NCBI RefSeq assembly: GCF_030643825.1
Contig: NZ_CP101717.1
Coordinates: forward strand, 2,625,673 to 2,689,672
Direction of reading: 5' to 3'
DNA from: Salinispirillum sp. LH 10-3-1
Lineage (GTDB): Bacteria; Pseudomonadota; Gammaproteobacteria; Pseudomonadales; Natronospirillaceae
Length of the DNA: 64,000 bases
The notes beneath the pieces are model-generated. The model searched no databases. It was not told where the DNA came from and worked only from the letters and a program-made list of their open reading frames with translations. The position numbers and the translations under genes are program-made. Below, piece after piece: positions 36,512-45,254 of the stretch. Numbering within the stretch: the stretch's first letter is position 1; each line of letters opens with the position of its first letter.

Positions 36512-37414
36512 TTAGGCGATCAGGAACTCAAGCAACGCTTTCTGCGCATGCAAACGGTTCCCTGCCTCTTCCCAAACCACGGAGCGGGGGTCATCCAGCA
36601 TGTCATGGCTGACCTCTTCGCCACGGTGTGCTGGCAAACAATGCATGAACAAGGCTTCACGATCTGCCAAGTTCATCAGCGTTGGACTGATCTGATAATC
36701 GGCAAACTGCTTTAAGCGCGCCTCTGCCTCGTCTTCTTGCCCCATGGACGCCCAAACATCGGTCACCACCAAATGCGAATGCTCCACCGCCTCACGCGGG
36801 TCCTGCATCAGGGTAACGCGGTCAGCGTTAGCTTTCACCAGCTCCGCATTGGGCTCAAAGCCCGTCGGGCAGGCAATATTCAACTTGAAATCCCACTGCC
36901 GCGCGGCATTGATATAGCTGTGACACATGTTGTTGCCATCGCCCACCCAAGTGACTGTTTTGCCTTGTATCGACCCACGCACCTCATGGTAGGCCTGCAT
37001 ATCGGCCAATAACTGACACGGGTGGTAGTCATCGGTGAGGGCGTTGATCACCGGCACATCCGAGTACTCGGCAAAACGTTCGATCTTGGCGTGTTCAAAG
37101 GTACGAATCATTACCGCATCAACCATTTGAGCCAGCACGCGCGCCGAATCTTCAATCGGCTCACCACGTCCTAACTGAGTATCGCGCGGCGACAAGAAGA
37201 TGGCGCTACCGCCCAATTGTGTCATACCCGCTTCGAAGGAGACACGCGTGCGCGTTGACGATTTTTCAAAGATCATCGCCAACACACGGTTTTTCAAAGG
37301 CTCATGAATCTCGCCACGCTTCTGCATAGCCTTCAACTCAATGGCACGGTCAATGAGTTGCCGAAGTTCAGCAGGGGAAAAGTCCAACAGCGTCAAAAAG
37401 TGTCTTGTGGCCAT
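36512..37414 (-). CDS. argF: Ornithine carbamoyltransferase
   Basis: A 300-residue enzyme making citrulline from ornithine and carbamoyl phosphate in arginine synthesis. Carbamoyl phosphate binding [24 protein letters not shown], and the catalytic [11 protein letters not shown] are all intact. It is preceded on the minus strand by a terminator hairpin that separates it from the GST gene, so it has its own promoter in the short gap or in the terminator flank. No ARG box was recognised. Confidence 0.96.
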   Translation of the reverse strand: MATRHFLTLLDFSPAELRQLIDRAIELKAMQKRGEIHEPLKNRVLAMIFEKSSTRTRVSFEAGMTQLGGSAIFLSPRDTQLGRGEPIEDSARVLAQMVDAVMIRTFEHAKIERFAEYSDVPVINALTDDYHPCQLLADMQAYHEVRGSIQGKTVTWVGDGNNMCHSYINAARQWDFKLNIACPTGFEPNAELVKANADRVTLMQDPREAVEHSHLVVTDVWASMGQEDEAEARLKQFADYQISPTLMNLADREALFMHCLPAHRGEEVSHDMLDDPRSVVWEEAGNRLHAQKALLEFLIA

Positions 37415-37432
37415 GGTTTTGCTCTCTGAAAT

Positions 37433-37463
37433 AAAAAAGACCCCGGCGATACGGGGCCTTTTT
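37433..37463 (-). terminator. Intrinsic terminator after the GST gene
   Basis: On the minus strand, GGCCCCGTATCGCCGGGGTC (37439-37458) forms a stem with a short loop, followed by TTTTTTATTT. On the plus strand the same hairpin is followed by TTTTT. It ends the GST transcript just ahead of argF. Confidence 0.85.
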
Positions 37464-37530
37464 GAGTATTTATTAAGCGGTAATGGTATCTAGGTTAGGC
37501 CGTCAGCGCAACGCTTTCGACCTGCACAAC

Positions 37531-38232
37531 TCAGTGATCGAATAAGCCTACTTGACGACCACGTTGCGTTGCCGGACGCGCCTCACAACGGTCCAACCAG
37601 GCTTTCACGTGCTTGAAAGAGTCGAACTCCAATACAGCCAAACCGTCGTACCACGTCAGACCCGCAACCCAAGGAAAGGTAGCGATATCAGCAATGCTGT
37701 ATTCGTCTCCCGCCAGCCACGGTGACACCGCCAAGCGATCATCCAATACTTTCAGCAGGCGCTTTGCTTCATTGGTGTAGCGAGTTACTGCGTACGCATC
37801 ACTGGTTTTGTCCGCCGCGTATTTGTAGAAGTGTCCAAACTGGCCAAACATAGGCCCGATATGCGCCATTTGGAAAAACAGCCATTGCCGCACGGCCAAC
37901 TCCCCGCGCCGATCCGTGGGCAGTAACTGCCCTGATTTTTCCGCCAGATACAGCAAGATAGCACCCGACTCCATCATGGCGATGGGCTCGCCCTCTGGGC
38001 CATTGGGGTCTAGAATCGTCGGGATCTTACCGTTTGGACTCAGCTTGAGGTAGTCGGGATCAAACTGTGTGTTTTCCATGATATTGACCAAATGGGCCTC
38101 ATATGGAATACCCATCTCTTCTAATGCTATCGACACCTTAAGCCCATTGGGTGTTGCCATGGTATAGAGTTGCAGACGCTCAGGGTGCTTTACCGGCCAT
38201 TGTGTTGTATTCGGAAACCAAGTTGCAGACAT
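37531..38232 (-). CDS. Glutathione S-transferase (YghU/nu-class like)
   Basis: A 233-residue GST with an N-terminal thioredoxin-like domain (residues 15-100: QLYTMATPNGLKVSIALEEM, SPNGKIPTI, ESGAILLYLAE) and a helical C-terminal domain. The TxNxxK pattern (TPNGLK) and length fit nu-class enzymes such as YfcG/YghU, which show disulfide-bond reductase activity with glutathione. The ATG at 38232 (MSATWFP) is chosen; the upstream extension lacks similarity. The 68 bases after the stop contain nothing recognisable before the terminator. Confidence 0.92.
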   Translation of the reverse strand: MSATWFPNTTQWPVKHPERLQLYTMATPNGLKVSIALEEMGIPYEAHLVNIMENTQFDPDYLKLSPNGKIPTILDPNGPEGEPIAMMESGAILLYLAEKSGQLLPTDRRGELAVRQWLFFQMAHIGPMFGQFGHFYKYAADKTSDAYAVTRYTNEAKRLLKVLDDRLAVSPWLAGDEYSIADIATFPWVAGLTWYDGLAVLEFDSFKHVKAWLDRCEARPATQRGRQVGLFDH

Positions 38233-38458
38233 ATATATTCTCTCGCTCGTGAACTGTGTGCATGGAAGAGCCCTTATGCTCTTTACTTGGGTCAGAAGTA
38301 CGGCATTCAAGGCTGTATAGGTCACTGTACGCGCAAAATGCCCGAATCAATGCCCTAGCATGGCACCTCAGCCTGCCGACCACTATAGTAACTGGTAATA
38401 ATGAATGGCGTGCTCTAGTCCGCCGCCAGAACCCACATCGCCAGGAACACTGAGCAAC

Positions 38459-39586
38459 ATGATTAAGATCACCAGTAACTTTGACAGCGGCAACATTGAA
38501 GTAATCGCGGCAACATCGCCGACCGACATCCGGCTCAACATTCGGCAGGACAATCAATCAGAATTTTATCAGTGGTTTCATTTTCGACTCAGCACCACCG
38601 AGCGCGTCGAGCATCGCTTGCGCATTGAGAACTGTGGCGACTCAGCCTACCCGAAGGGCTGGGCAGACTATCAAGCAGTGGCCTCTTACGACCGCGAGAC
38701 ATGGTTTCGTGTAGAAACCCACTTTGATGGCCAGGCCCTGGAGATTCGCCACCACCCCGAACACAATTCAATTTATTTCGCCTATTTCGCACCCTACAGC
38801 TACGAGCGCCACCAAGACTTATTGCACGAAGCACAAACTTCCCCGCTGTGCGAGCTGCATGAGTTGGGTGAAACCCTAGATGGACGCGACATGTCTCTTC
38901 TGGTGGTCGGCGAACCCGACGACAGTAAGAAAAAGGTGTGGATCACGGCACGCCAACACCCCGGTGAAAGCATGGCAGAATGGTTTGTTGAAGGGCTATT
39001 GGAGCGCTTGCTCGATGAAGACGATGCGGTCGCCAAGGTACTGCTGCAAAACGCCGTGTTCTACATTGTGCCCAACATGAACCCGGACGGCAGTGTACGT
39101 GGTCACTTGCGCACCAACGCCGTGGGCGCCAACCTAAACCGCGAATGGCAGACACCAACCATGGAACGCAGCCCAGAAGTATTCTTGGTACGCGAGAAAA
39201 TGCTCGAAACGGGTGTCGACATGTTCTTGGACATTCATGGTGATGAGAATCTGCCGTACAACTTTGTCGCCGGTTCCGAAGGCGTACCTGCGTTCAATGA
39301 CCGCATCGATAAGCTGCAAGAGCGCTTCAAAGCCGCGTGGCTGATGGCCTCACCAGACTTCCAAACCACGCACGGCTATGCCATTGATGCACCCGGCCAA
39401 GCCAATATGACGCTGGGCACGACGTGGGTGAGCAATCAGTTCGAATGTTTGGGTTACACCGTAGAGATGCCGTTTAAAGACAACAACGACTTGCCGGATG
39501 AACTCTATGGCTGGTCGGATGTGCGCGCCGCACAGTTCGGGCGGGATGTATTGCCCGCCGTGTTAGCGGTGGTGAAGGATCTGTAA
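38459..39586 (+). CDS. M14-family zinc carboxypeptidase, cytosolic carboxypeptidase-like
   Basis: A 375-residue protein with an N-terminal beta-sandwich domain (residues 1-120) and an M14 peptidase domain. Zinc ligands are in ARQHPGESMAEW (HxxE) and LDIHGDE (H); NMNPDGSVRGHLRTNAVGANLNR is the substrate-carboxylate-binding stretch. The architecture equals bacterial relatives of eukaryotic cytosolic carboxypeptidases (AGTPBP1/CCP), which trim C-terminal glutamates; no export signal is visible. The ATG at 38459 follows GGAAC and starts the conserved MIKITSNFDSGNIEV. The substrate is unknown. Confidence 0.92.
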   Translation: MIKITSNFDSGNIEVIAATSPTDIRLNIRQDNQSEFYQWFHFRLSTTERVEHRLRIENCGDSAYPKGWADYQAVASYDRETWFRVETHFDGQALEIRHHPEHNSIYFAYFAPYSYERHQDLLHEAQTSPLCELHELGETLDGRDMSLLVVGEPDDSKKKVWITARQHPGESMAEWFVEGLLERLLDEDDAVAKVLLQNAVFYIVPNMNPDGSVRGHLRTNAVGANLNREWQTPTMERSPEVFLVREKMLETGVDMFLDIHGDENLPYNFVAGSEGVPAFNDRIDKLQERFKAAWLMASPDFQTTHGYAIDAPGQANMTLGTTWVSNQFECLGYTVEMPFKDNNDLPDELYGWSDVRAAQFGRDVLPAVLAVVKDL

Positions 39587-39617
39587 AAAAGGCAGCCCCT
39601 GAGCATAATGAAAGACC

Positions 39618-39672
39618 CGTAGGAGGCCAGCCCTCTGCCCGAATGGTTCGCGCAGAGGGCTGCGCTCCTACG
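39618..39672. repeat. GTAGGAG palindromic repeat (type A), complete copy
   Basis: The arms cgtaggaggccagccctctg (39618-39637) and cagagggctgcgctcctacg (39653-39672) are complementary with one or two mismatches around a 15-base loop. A second copy is at 45138-45191, a half copy at 58861-58887 and a degenerate one at 23982-24023. The size and GTAGGAG tips resemble REP elements. Confidence 0.85.
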
Positions 39673-39699
39673 GCGTCACCGCCGCAGAGGAGCGGCGTT

Positions 39700-39888
39700 G
39701 CCATCCAACAGTTCAATTGCCCCAAAGGTACAGCGCTTAGTACCCGTGTGTAGATCTATTCCCATGATGGAAATCATGATACCGATAGCGACACCAATCA
39801 GGCCATTCGCCAATGACTTCTCGGACAAACTTACCACGGCAGTTAAACCCAACACCATCAAGGCGGAGTGTTCCGCCGGACTGGTGCG
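39700..39888 (-). pseudogene. Fragment of a tripartite tricarboxylate transporter tctA gene
   Basis: The translation contains SPAEHSALMVLGLTAVVSLS then GIDLHTGTKRCTFGAIELLDG. It matches the internal TctA stretch (PAEYFALMVLGL...GLDPxTGxxRFTFGxxELLDG) but covers only about 63 of some 500 residues. The fragment begins directly after the trhO stop codon, in the same reading frame, and ends next to a type A repeat. No tctB or tctC is present. It is a relic of a lost transporter gene. Confidence 0.72.
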
Positions 39889-40869
39889 TCAGATGCCTTC
39901 TCGACGAGCCGCGGCTTTTGCAGCTTTAGCGGCTTTCCGTTCGGCCGCGATACGCGCTGCATCGGCACCGATGTGCGCCTCACCACGTGCCTTTGCCAAC
40001 TGCAACTGGTGCTCACGCTCTGCATAGCGCTTACGTTGCTCTGGCGTGTGCTTGTCGTAACAACGCGGGCACTGAATGCCCTTCACGAAATGTTCACTGG
40101 CGCGGTCTTCCGCTGACAACGGCGCGCGACAGCCAGCACAGAGCTGATAGTCACCTGGCAACAAGGCATGATTGACCGTCACCCGGTTATCAAACACGAA
40201 ACACTCACCTTCCCACAGTGATTCCTGCTCGGGCACTTCTTCCAAATATTTTAAAATGCCCCCGTGCAGGTGATAGACCTCATCAAAGCCCTGTTCTTTC
40301 AAAAAGGCCGTACTTTTTTCGCAACGAATGCCACCAGTACAGAACATGGCTACCTTTTTGTGTTTACTTGGGTCCAACTGCTCTTTAACGTACTGCGGAA
40401 ACTCACGGAAGCTATCTGTTTTAGGGTTAATGGCCCCTTTGAACGTTCCAATGCCCACTTCATAATCGTTGCGGGTATCAACCAACAGCACTTCAGGGTC
40501 AGAGATCAGCGCGTTCCAATCCTTAGGTTGCACATAAGTACCCACTACCCGCCGAGGGTCGATGCCCTCGACACCCATGGTGACGATTTCTTTCTTCAGC
40601 TTAACCTTGGTGCGATAGAACGGTTGTTCGTCCGACATGGACTCTTTGTAATCAATGCCAACAAAGCGGCTATCCTCGGTAAACCATGCTTTCAGCGCTT
40701 CGATGGCGGCACGGGTGCCAGCCACGGTGCCATTGATGCCTTCACTGGCCAACAACAGGGTGCCGCGAATCTGGTTCGCTTCCAATACATCCGTCAGTGG
40801 CTGACGCAACGCGGTGTGATTGTCCAAGGAGACGAACTTATATAACGCACAAACAACAATATGAGACAT
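39889..40869 (-). CDS. trhO: tRNA uridine-5-oxyacetic acid hydroxylase TrhO (YceA family)
   Basis: A 326-residue rhodanese-fold protein that hydroxylates U34 of tRNAs on the way to 5-oxyacetyl-uridine. Active-site cysteine loop [13 protein letters not shown]-terminal ferredoxin-like domain ([14 protein letters not shown]), and the C-terminal zinc-type CAGCRAPLS and CPRCYDKH pairs are present. The lysine-alanine tail ([16 protein letters not shown]) is low-complexity. The ATG at 40869 is chosen over the 54-codon extension. Confidence 0.94.
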   Translation of the reverse strand: MSHIVVCALYKFVSLDNHTALRQPLTDVLEANQIRGTLLLASEGINGTVAGTRAAIEALKAWFTEDSRFVGIDYKESMSDEQPFYRTKVKLKKEIVTMGVEGIDPRRVVGTYVQPKDWNALISDPEVLLVDTRNDYEVGIGTFKGAINPKTDSFREFPQYVKEQLDPSKHKKVAMFCTGGIRCEKSTAFLKEQGFDEVYHLHGGILKYLEEVPEQESLWEGECFVFDNRVTVNHALLPGDYQLCAGCRAPLSAEDRASEHFVKGIQCPRCYDKHTPEQRKRYAEREHQLQLAKARGEAHIGADAARIAAERKAAKAAKAAARREGI

Positions 40870-40987
40870 CTTATATCCTACTAGCGAATCGGATCGTAAA
40901 TCCGAGGCTGATTTTAAAGCGCAGTATTTTACCTGAGGTTCTACCAAAAGGCATGCGCCAGCAACGGCAAACACTCGCCCCCCCTCC

Positions 40988-41012
40988 GGCGGGTGTAAAC
41001 ACGCCGCCCTAC
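40988..41012. repeat. GTAGGGCGGGTG palindromic repeat (type B)
   Basis: Read on the minus strand, GTAGGGCGGCGTG then TTTACACCCGCC matches the type B repeats at 58812-58836, 58932-58955 and 60989-61013. It is in the leader region between the LuxR-like gene and trhO. The remaining 40870-41157 interval holds this repeat and a terminator, nothing coding. Confidence 0.65.
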
Positions 41013-41041
41013 CGACTGTTCTTCGGCCCATTCATGGGCAT

Positions 41042-41070
41042 AAAAAAAGCCGCACAAGGCGGCTATAAAA
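41042..41070 (-). terminator. Intrinsic terminator downstream of the small HTH gene
   Basis: On the minus strand, AGCCGC CTTGT GCGGCT (41048-41064) is followed by TTTTTTTA. It ends the transcript of the small LuxR-type gene and isolates trhO. Confidence 0.85.
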
Positions 41071-41157
41071 CAGGGAATACCTGCCAATCAGGCGGTCTCT
41101 TGACAACACACCTAAGGGGTAAGGTTACGCAACGTTGAAACTTTTTGCATTGAGGAG

Positions 41158-41367
41158 TCAAACGGGCTGAGCAGGACTTCGTTTTCGCTCGCGAAACAAG
41201 ATGCTCATCAGTTCAAAACGGTTCTGTACATCAAACTGCTTGTACAGCATGCGACAATGGTACTTAACGGTGTGTTCGGAAATACTTAATTGCGCTGCAA
41301 TATCGCCATTGGACGCACCGCGCTTCAAAGCATCAAATACTTGAGATTGTCGTGGGGATAGTTTCAT
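41158..41367 (-). CDS. Stand-alone LuxR/GerE-type DNA-binding protein
   Basis: A 69-residue protein that is essentially just a LuxR-type HTH: LSPRQSQVFDALKRGASNGD then IAAQLSISEHTVKYHCRMLY and KQFDVQNRFELM. No receiver, autoinducer or PAS domain is attached. This single-domain form resembles GerE of Bacillus, but gammaproteobacterial relatives are normally fused to a sensory domain. A purine-rich AAGGAAGCGATTACC precedes the ATG. Its terminator and a leader with a 17-bp palindrome farther upstream suggest that it is expressed as its own unit. Role unknown. Confidence 0.8.
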   Translation of the reverse strand: MKLSPRQSQVFDALKRGASNGDIAAQLSISEHTVKYHCRMLYKQFDVQNRFELMSILFRERKRSPAQPV

Positions 41368-41480
41368 GGTAATCGCTTCCTTGTTACCTATAGAAATTTA
41401 ACCACTCGCCACAACTAGGCGAGCCTCAACCGGGGAAACCCGAGTTCGTTATTCTAGTGCACCGATCCTAGCTAGCACCA

Positions 41481-41527
41481 CAGTGAAACATGACGATATC
41501 GACCTTGAAAATCGTCATGTTTCACTG
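41481..41527. repeat. Perfect 17-bp inverted repeat between cysE and the small HTH gene
   Basis: The arms cagtgaaacatgacgat (41481-41497) and atcgtcatgtttcactg (41511-41527) are perfectly complementary, with a 13-base loop. It lies 20 bases past the cysE stop on the minus strand and about 115 bases upstream of the small HTH gene. There is no adjacent T-run, so it is not a standard terminator. It could be an operator, a processed RNA stem, or a repeat. Confidence 0.75.
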
Positions 41528-41546
41528 GATTAGAGAACTCTAAAAA

Positions 41547-42347
41547 TCATTCCTCGGCCCGCTTTCCCCAATCTGGACATGCTCGGTCGGCTTCGGACAC
41601 TGCCGTAAAGTCACTGTCGTTCAGCTCAGGTAGCTGCTCATTCTTAAATGACTTGTCCAAACGCTGTAATGTCCCGCACATGCCGTTCATACGCTCGTCC
41701 ACCGCGTGCATATGGTCCAGCAGAGCCTTGATTGAATGGGCAATCGGGTCCGGCATGTCTGACACCCCGTAAGCGTCAAAGCCCAGCTTTTCCGCCATCG
41801 CCTTGCGCCGCTCATCGGTTTCACCTGCTTCGCCAGCGCGTTTTATCACTCGACCCGGCACCCCGACGACAGTCGCACCAGCGGGCACCGCTTTGGTGAC
41901 CACCGAGTTAGAACCAATGCGAGCATTCGCCCCCACCGTAAAAGGCCCCAACACCTTGGCTCCCGCGCCGACGACAACACCGTCCTCCAGCGTAGGGTGG
42001 CGTTTACCCACTTGCCAAGACGTACCACCCAGCGTCACGCCCTGATAAATGGTCACATCGTCACCGATTTCAGCGGTCTCACCGATCACCACGCCCATCC
42101 CATGATCGATAAAGAAGCGTCGACCGATGGTCGCACCTGGGTGTATTTCGATACCGGTGAACCAACGCGACAACGTCGACAGAAAGCGCGCCAGCCACTT
42201 CAAATTCATTCGCCACAATTTATGCGATAAGCGATGAAACATGACCGCGTGCAGGCCGGGGTAGGTCGTTAACACCTCGAGTGTATTGCGTGCCGCGGGG
42301 TCGCGTTCAAACACACTGGCAATGTCTTCTCTTACGGTTTTAAACAT
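41547..42347 (-). CDS. cysE: Serine O-acetyltransferase
   Basis: A 266-residue enzyme acetylating serine to O-acetylserine, the substrate of CysM at 20127-21038. The N-terminal helical domain is followed by left-handed beta-helix repeats ([33 protein letters not shown]) with the catalytic His in this block. The C-terminal 70 residues (after about 195) are longer than in the core domain and end in acidic/basic residues. In many Gammaproteobacteria iscR follows cysE; here an iscR-suf operon stands elsewhere. Confidence 0.94.
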   Translation of the reverse strand: MFKTVREDIASVFERDPAARNTLEVLTTYPGLHAVMFHRLSHKLWRMNLKWLARFLSTLSRWFTGIEIHPGATIGRRFFIDHGMGVVIGETAEIGDDVTIYQGVTLGGTSWQVGKRHPTLEDGVVVGAGAKVLGPFTVGANARIGSNSVVTKAVPAGATVVGVPGRVIKRAGEAGETDERRKAMAEKLGFDAYGVSDMPDPIAHSIKALLDHMHAVDERMNGMCGTLQRLDKSFKNEQLPELNDSDFTAVSEADRACPDWGKRAEE

Positions 42348-43098
42348 CTTTCAGGCGGCCTATGGTCTTTTGAGTCTGACTGACAATGCCGCGCAGAATA
42401 TTCAGCTCGACAGGTTCAGGTTGTGCCCGCATGTGAAAGCGGCGCAGTTTGATCATCAACTGCTTCAGATTATTGGGGTCGGCAAACTCAATATCAACCA
42501 GCATGGCTTGTAGGTGCTGAAAAAAGCCTTCCAAGTCTTCAGCGCGGGCGCGCAATTGCGGTTCTTCGTTACCCGCCCGGCCCGATTCCTCGCCCTGCAA
42601 CATGGCCAAGCGAACTTCGTAAGCGATGATTTGCATCGCAGAGGCGATGTTCAATGAGCTGTAATCCGGGTTCGCGGGGATATGCACATGGTAATGGCAA
42701 CGCGCCAGCTCTTCGTTCGTTAAGCCACTGCGCTCACGACCAAAAACGATGGCGATATCACCCTCGGCGCCGACCGTAGCAATCTGCTGCGGAATTTCAC
42801 GTGGCGTCAGCATCGGCCATGGCAGTGCACGATCTCTGGCACTGGTACCGATGACCAGTTCGCAGCCCTGCAACGCCTCCTCTAAGGTGGGCACCTGCAC
42901 TACACGCTCTAAAATATCTTGAGCGCCGGACGCCCGCGCAATGGCTTGCTCGGACAAAGGGTTTTCATGCGGATTGACCACCACCAAATTGCTCATGCCC
43001 ATGGTTTTCATAGCACGAGCGGCCGATCCAATATTTGCGGACAGTGATGTTTCCACCATGACCATGCGAATGCGCGACAAATGCGCCAAACTGAGCAA
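42340..43098 (-). CDS. trmJ: tRNA (cytidine/uridine-2'-O-)-methyltransferase TrmJ
   Basis: A 252-residue SPOUT methyltransferase that 2'-O-methylates position 32 of several tRNAs. Motifs are [40 protein letters not shown] and [16 protein letters not shown] (knot). The TTG at 43098 is chosen because an AGAGGA lies just upstream and family members start about 11 residues before MVMVETS. It overlaps cysE by eight bases. It is divergent from suhB, the classical order. Confidence 0.93.
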   Translation of the reverse strand: MLSLAHLSRIRMVMVETSLSANIGSAARAMKTMGMSNLVVVNPHENPLSEQAIARASGAQDILERVVQVPTLEEALQGCELVIGTSARDRALPWPMLTPREIPQQIATVGAEGDIAIVFGRERSGLTNEELARCHYHVHIPANPDYSSLNIASAMQIIAYEVRLAMLQGEESGRAGNEEPQLRARAEDLEGFFQHLQAMLVDIEFADPNNLKQLMIKLRRFHMRAQPEPVELNILRGIVSQTQKTIGRLKDV

Positions 43099-43255
43099 AG
43101 TTCCTCTCCCATCACTAATGTTTTCTGTTAGAATCCGCGGTTCCGTGCTTTTTAACACTACTGCATTTTTTTAACACTGGGCGCATTGATATTTGGTCAG
43201 CCGCAGGGCGACCTTATTCTTTTCGACCACCTACTACAGGGGCTGAACAGCTACC

Positions 43256-44020
43256 ATGCATCCTACTCTTAATATTGCATTAAGAGCAGCCCATGCTGCT
43301 TCTGAAAAACTGGTTTATACACGCGAACACTGGGCTACTCTAACCGAAGAGTCCGGCAGCGTCGACGCCACCGTAAAAGGCTTACACATCGGGGCCGCCA
43401 AAAGAGCGTTTACCGTGCTGCACAATGCCCACCCGCAACAGACGGTGGAGTGCACGCAAACAGGCACCTTTGAGGTGCGCGATGCCGAGCCAGATACGCA
43501 CTGGAAAGTCGATGTACTGCTCGGCGAAACCAACTATCTACGCGGCTTACCCGGCTGTGGCGTACTGATCAGTCAATGGCAGCGCAACCGCATGGAACAT
43601 GCATGCGTTGTCTTCCCGTTCTTGAACCTGGAAATCATGGTGTCCCGCGGACGCGGCTTACAGGTCAATGGCCGGCGTGTCCGAACGCGCCAGATGGATC
43701 GCTTATCTAATGCTTTTTTTGGTGGCGACCTGAAGAACCCTGACGTGTTCATGAAGGTAGCCGATGCCTGCCAGCAAACCCGAATCAGTGGTTGCGCCCT
43801 GCTGGACATCACCGATATGGCCGCTGGCAAACTGGATATCGTAGTACTGCACAACCTCTCCGCGCTGGAGCTGGCGACCGCACAACTGCTGGCCACAGAG
43901 TCTGGCGCTGTAACGGGCGATCTCTCCGGCTCACCCATTCAATCCGCGCAAGGCAACATGGTGGGTGCGAACCCTCGCTTATTTAAAGCTACAGTTCAGC
44001 TGTTGCGGGATATCGTCTGA
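43256..44020 (+). CDS. suhB: SuhB-like inositol monophosphatase family protein, catalytic residues lost
   Basis: A 254-residue protein aligned along its whole length with E. coli SuhB (MHPTLNIALRAA, NGRRVR, GNMVGANPRLFKA). The enzyme's metal-binding residues are changed: the DPLDGTTNF motif reads DVLLGETNY, the upstream acidic pair (TEESGE) is VECTQTG, and the WD motif (PWDFAAGEL) reads NLSALELATAQL. It is thus unlikely to hydrolyse inositol phosphate. In E. coli SuhB also works in rRNA antitermination with NusA/NusB, which does not need phosphatase activity; this remaining role would explain the retained fold. Confidence 0.85.
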   Translation: MHPTLNIALRAAHAASEKLVYTREHWATLTEESGSVDATVKGLHIGAAKRAFTVLHNAHPQQTVECTQTGTFEVRDAEPDTHWKVDVLLGETNYLRGLPGCGVLISQWQRNRMEHACVVFPFLNLEIMVSRGRGLQVNGRRVRTRQMDRLSNAFFGGDLKNPDVFMKVADACQQTRISGCALLDITDMAAGKLDIVVLHNLSALELATAQLLATESGAVTGDLSGSPIQSAQGNMVGANPRLFKATVQLLRDIV

Positions 44021-44053
44021 GTATCATGGCATTGAATTGGGAGTGTTGAACGG

Positions 44054-45142
44054 ATGCATTCACTGCAGATAGTCGCTGGCAAGCGAGCCTACAGCCGCAT
44101 CCGCGAACGAGGATTTCAAGCTAAAGACGTTCAGGTAATGTTGGGCGCCTCTGGCGGCCCTAAGTGGTTTGTACTGAGCCATTTGGACCAAGAGCTGGCC
44201 CGCAACTGCCTGCCCAAAGCGCCTGAACTTCAACTGGTCGGCTCATCCATAGGCGCATGGCGTATGGCTTGCCATGCGGCGGCTGATCCGGTAGCTGCAT
44301 TGCAACGCTTAGAATCGTCTTATTTAAACCAGAGCTTCCCGAAAGGCATGACGGCACAGCAAGTCTCCGACCAATGTGAGTTAATGCTGAAGGAAGTTCT
44401 AACGGACGAATATTCTCCCCAGCCGCACCGCTCGCTGAATATTGTAGCGGCGCGCTGCAAAGGCGTTACCTGCAACGAATCTCGCTTTAAACAGGCCATG
44501 GCCTTTGCTCTGGTCGCGGCCGGCAATTTAGCATCGCGCCGAACACTGCGCTGGCATTTTGATCGCCATATCGTGCAAAGCGCGCCCGGCTCATTGCCGA
44601 TCTCGCACTATAACGACTTTCACACCACCGTTAGCAAGCTCTCTACGGACAATTTGATTCCCGCTTTGATGGCTTCAGCGGCTATACCGCTGGCTCTGGC
44701 TGGCGTGGAAAACATTCCCGGCTCGTCCAATGGACTGTACCGCGATGGAGGCATGGTCGACTACCACTTTGATCTGCCATTCGACACGCCCAATGGTTAT
44801 GTCCTCTACCCGCATTTTGCACCGGTTCTCAAGCCCGGTTGGTTCGATAAGTCGCTGTCGTGGCGACGCGTCAATGAACTGCACTATCAAGACGTCGTAC
44901 TGATGACCCCGTCTCCGGCTTTTATTGAAAAGCTGCCATACGGCAAGTTACCGGATCGGCGTGACTTCAGTCGTTTATCGGATAGTGAACGCCATACTTA
45001 CTGGCGAAAAGCGGTCGGTGCAGGTGAGCGATTGGCGGAAGAGTTCCACGACTGGATGGCAAGGGGCGCTACGGGCTCGATCGTTATGCCATTCAAGTCC
45101 AGTCAGTTTTCGCAATCCAAAGCGAAGAAGTCAACGTCGTAG
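44054..45142 (+). CDS. Patatin-like phospholipase family protein
   Basis: A 362-residue protein with patatin features: oxyanion loop GASGGPKW (residues 32-39), nucleophile elbow GSSIGAW (about 63-69) and Asp in RDGGMVDYHFD. No signal peptide is visible, so it is probably cytoplasmic or peripheral. It follows suhB by 33 bases and might be cotranscribed. The stop codon TAG is the first part of the type A repeat at 45138-45191, so the true original C terminus may have been different. Lipase activity is plausible, not proven. Confidence 0.86.
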   Translation: MHSLQIVAGKRAYSRIRERGFQAKDVQVMLGASGGPKWFVLSHLDQELARNCLPKAPELQLVGSSIGAWRMACHAAADPVAALQRLESSYLNQSFPKGMTAQQVSDQCELMLKEVLTDEYSPQPHRSLNIVAARCKGVTCNESRFKQAMAFALVAAGNLASRRTLRWHFDRHIVQSAPGSLPISHYNDFHTTVSKLSTDNLIPALMASAAIPLALAGVENIPGSSNGLYRDGGMVDYHFDLPFDTPNGYVLYPHFAPVLKPGWFDKSLSWRRVNELHYQDVVLMTPSPAFIEKLPYGKLPDRRDFSRLSDSERHTYWRKAVGAGERLAEEFHDWMARGATGSIVMPFKSSQFSQSKAKKSTS

Positions 45143-45191
45143 GAGCGCAGCCCTCTGCGCGAAGGTTCGGCCAGAGGGCTGGCATCCTGCG
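45138..45191. repeat. GTAGGAG palindromic repeat (type A)
   Basis: cgtaggagcgcagccctctg and ccagagggctggcatcctgcg form a near-perfect stem. The TAG at 45140-45142 inside it is the patatin stop codon. It is followed within ten bases by a type B repeat. Confidence 0.85.
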
Positions 45192-45201
45192 AAATGGTGT
45201 T

Positions 45202-45237
45202 GCGGGTGTACTTATAAAGAAAAGCACCCGCCCTACG
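45202..45237. repeat. Type B palindromic repeat
   Basis: gcgggtgtacttataaag, then aaaagcacccgccctacg, a type B repeat with a longer loop than the copies at 58812 and 60989. Confidence 0.7.
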
Positions 45238-45254
45238 GGACTTCGGTATCGGCA

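Noticed and set aside
36482-36715. Plus-strand open frame opposite the argF 3' end
   Set aside because: Antisense to conserved ArgF residues; no independent evidence.
39618-39888. Insertion sequence remnant
   Set aside because: No transposase frame or target-site duplication is visible; the content is a palindromic repeat and a tctA fragment.
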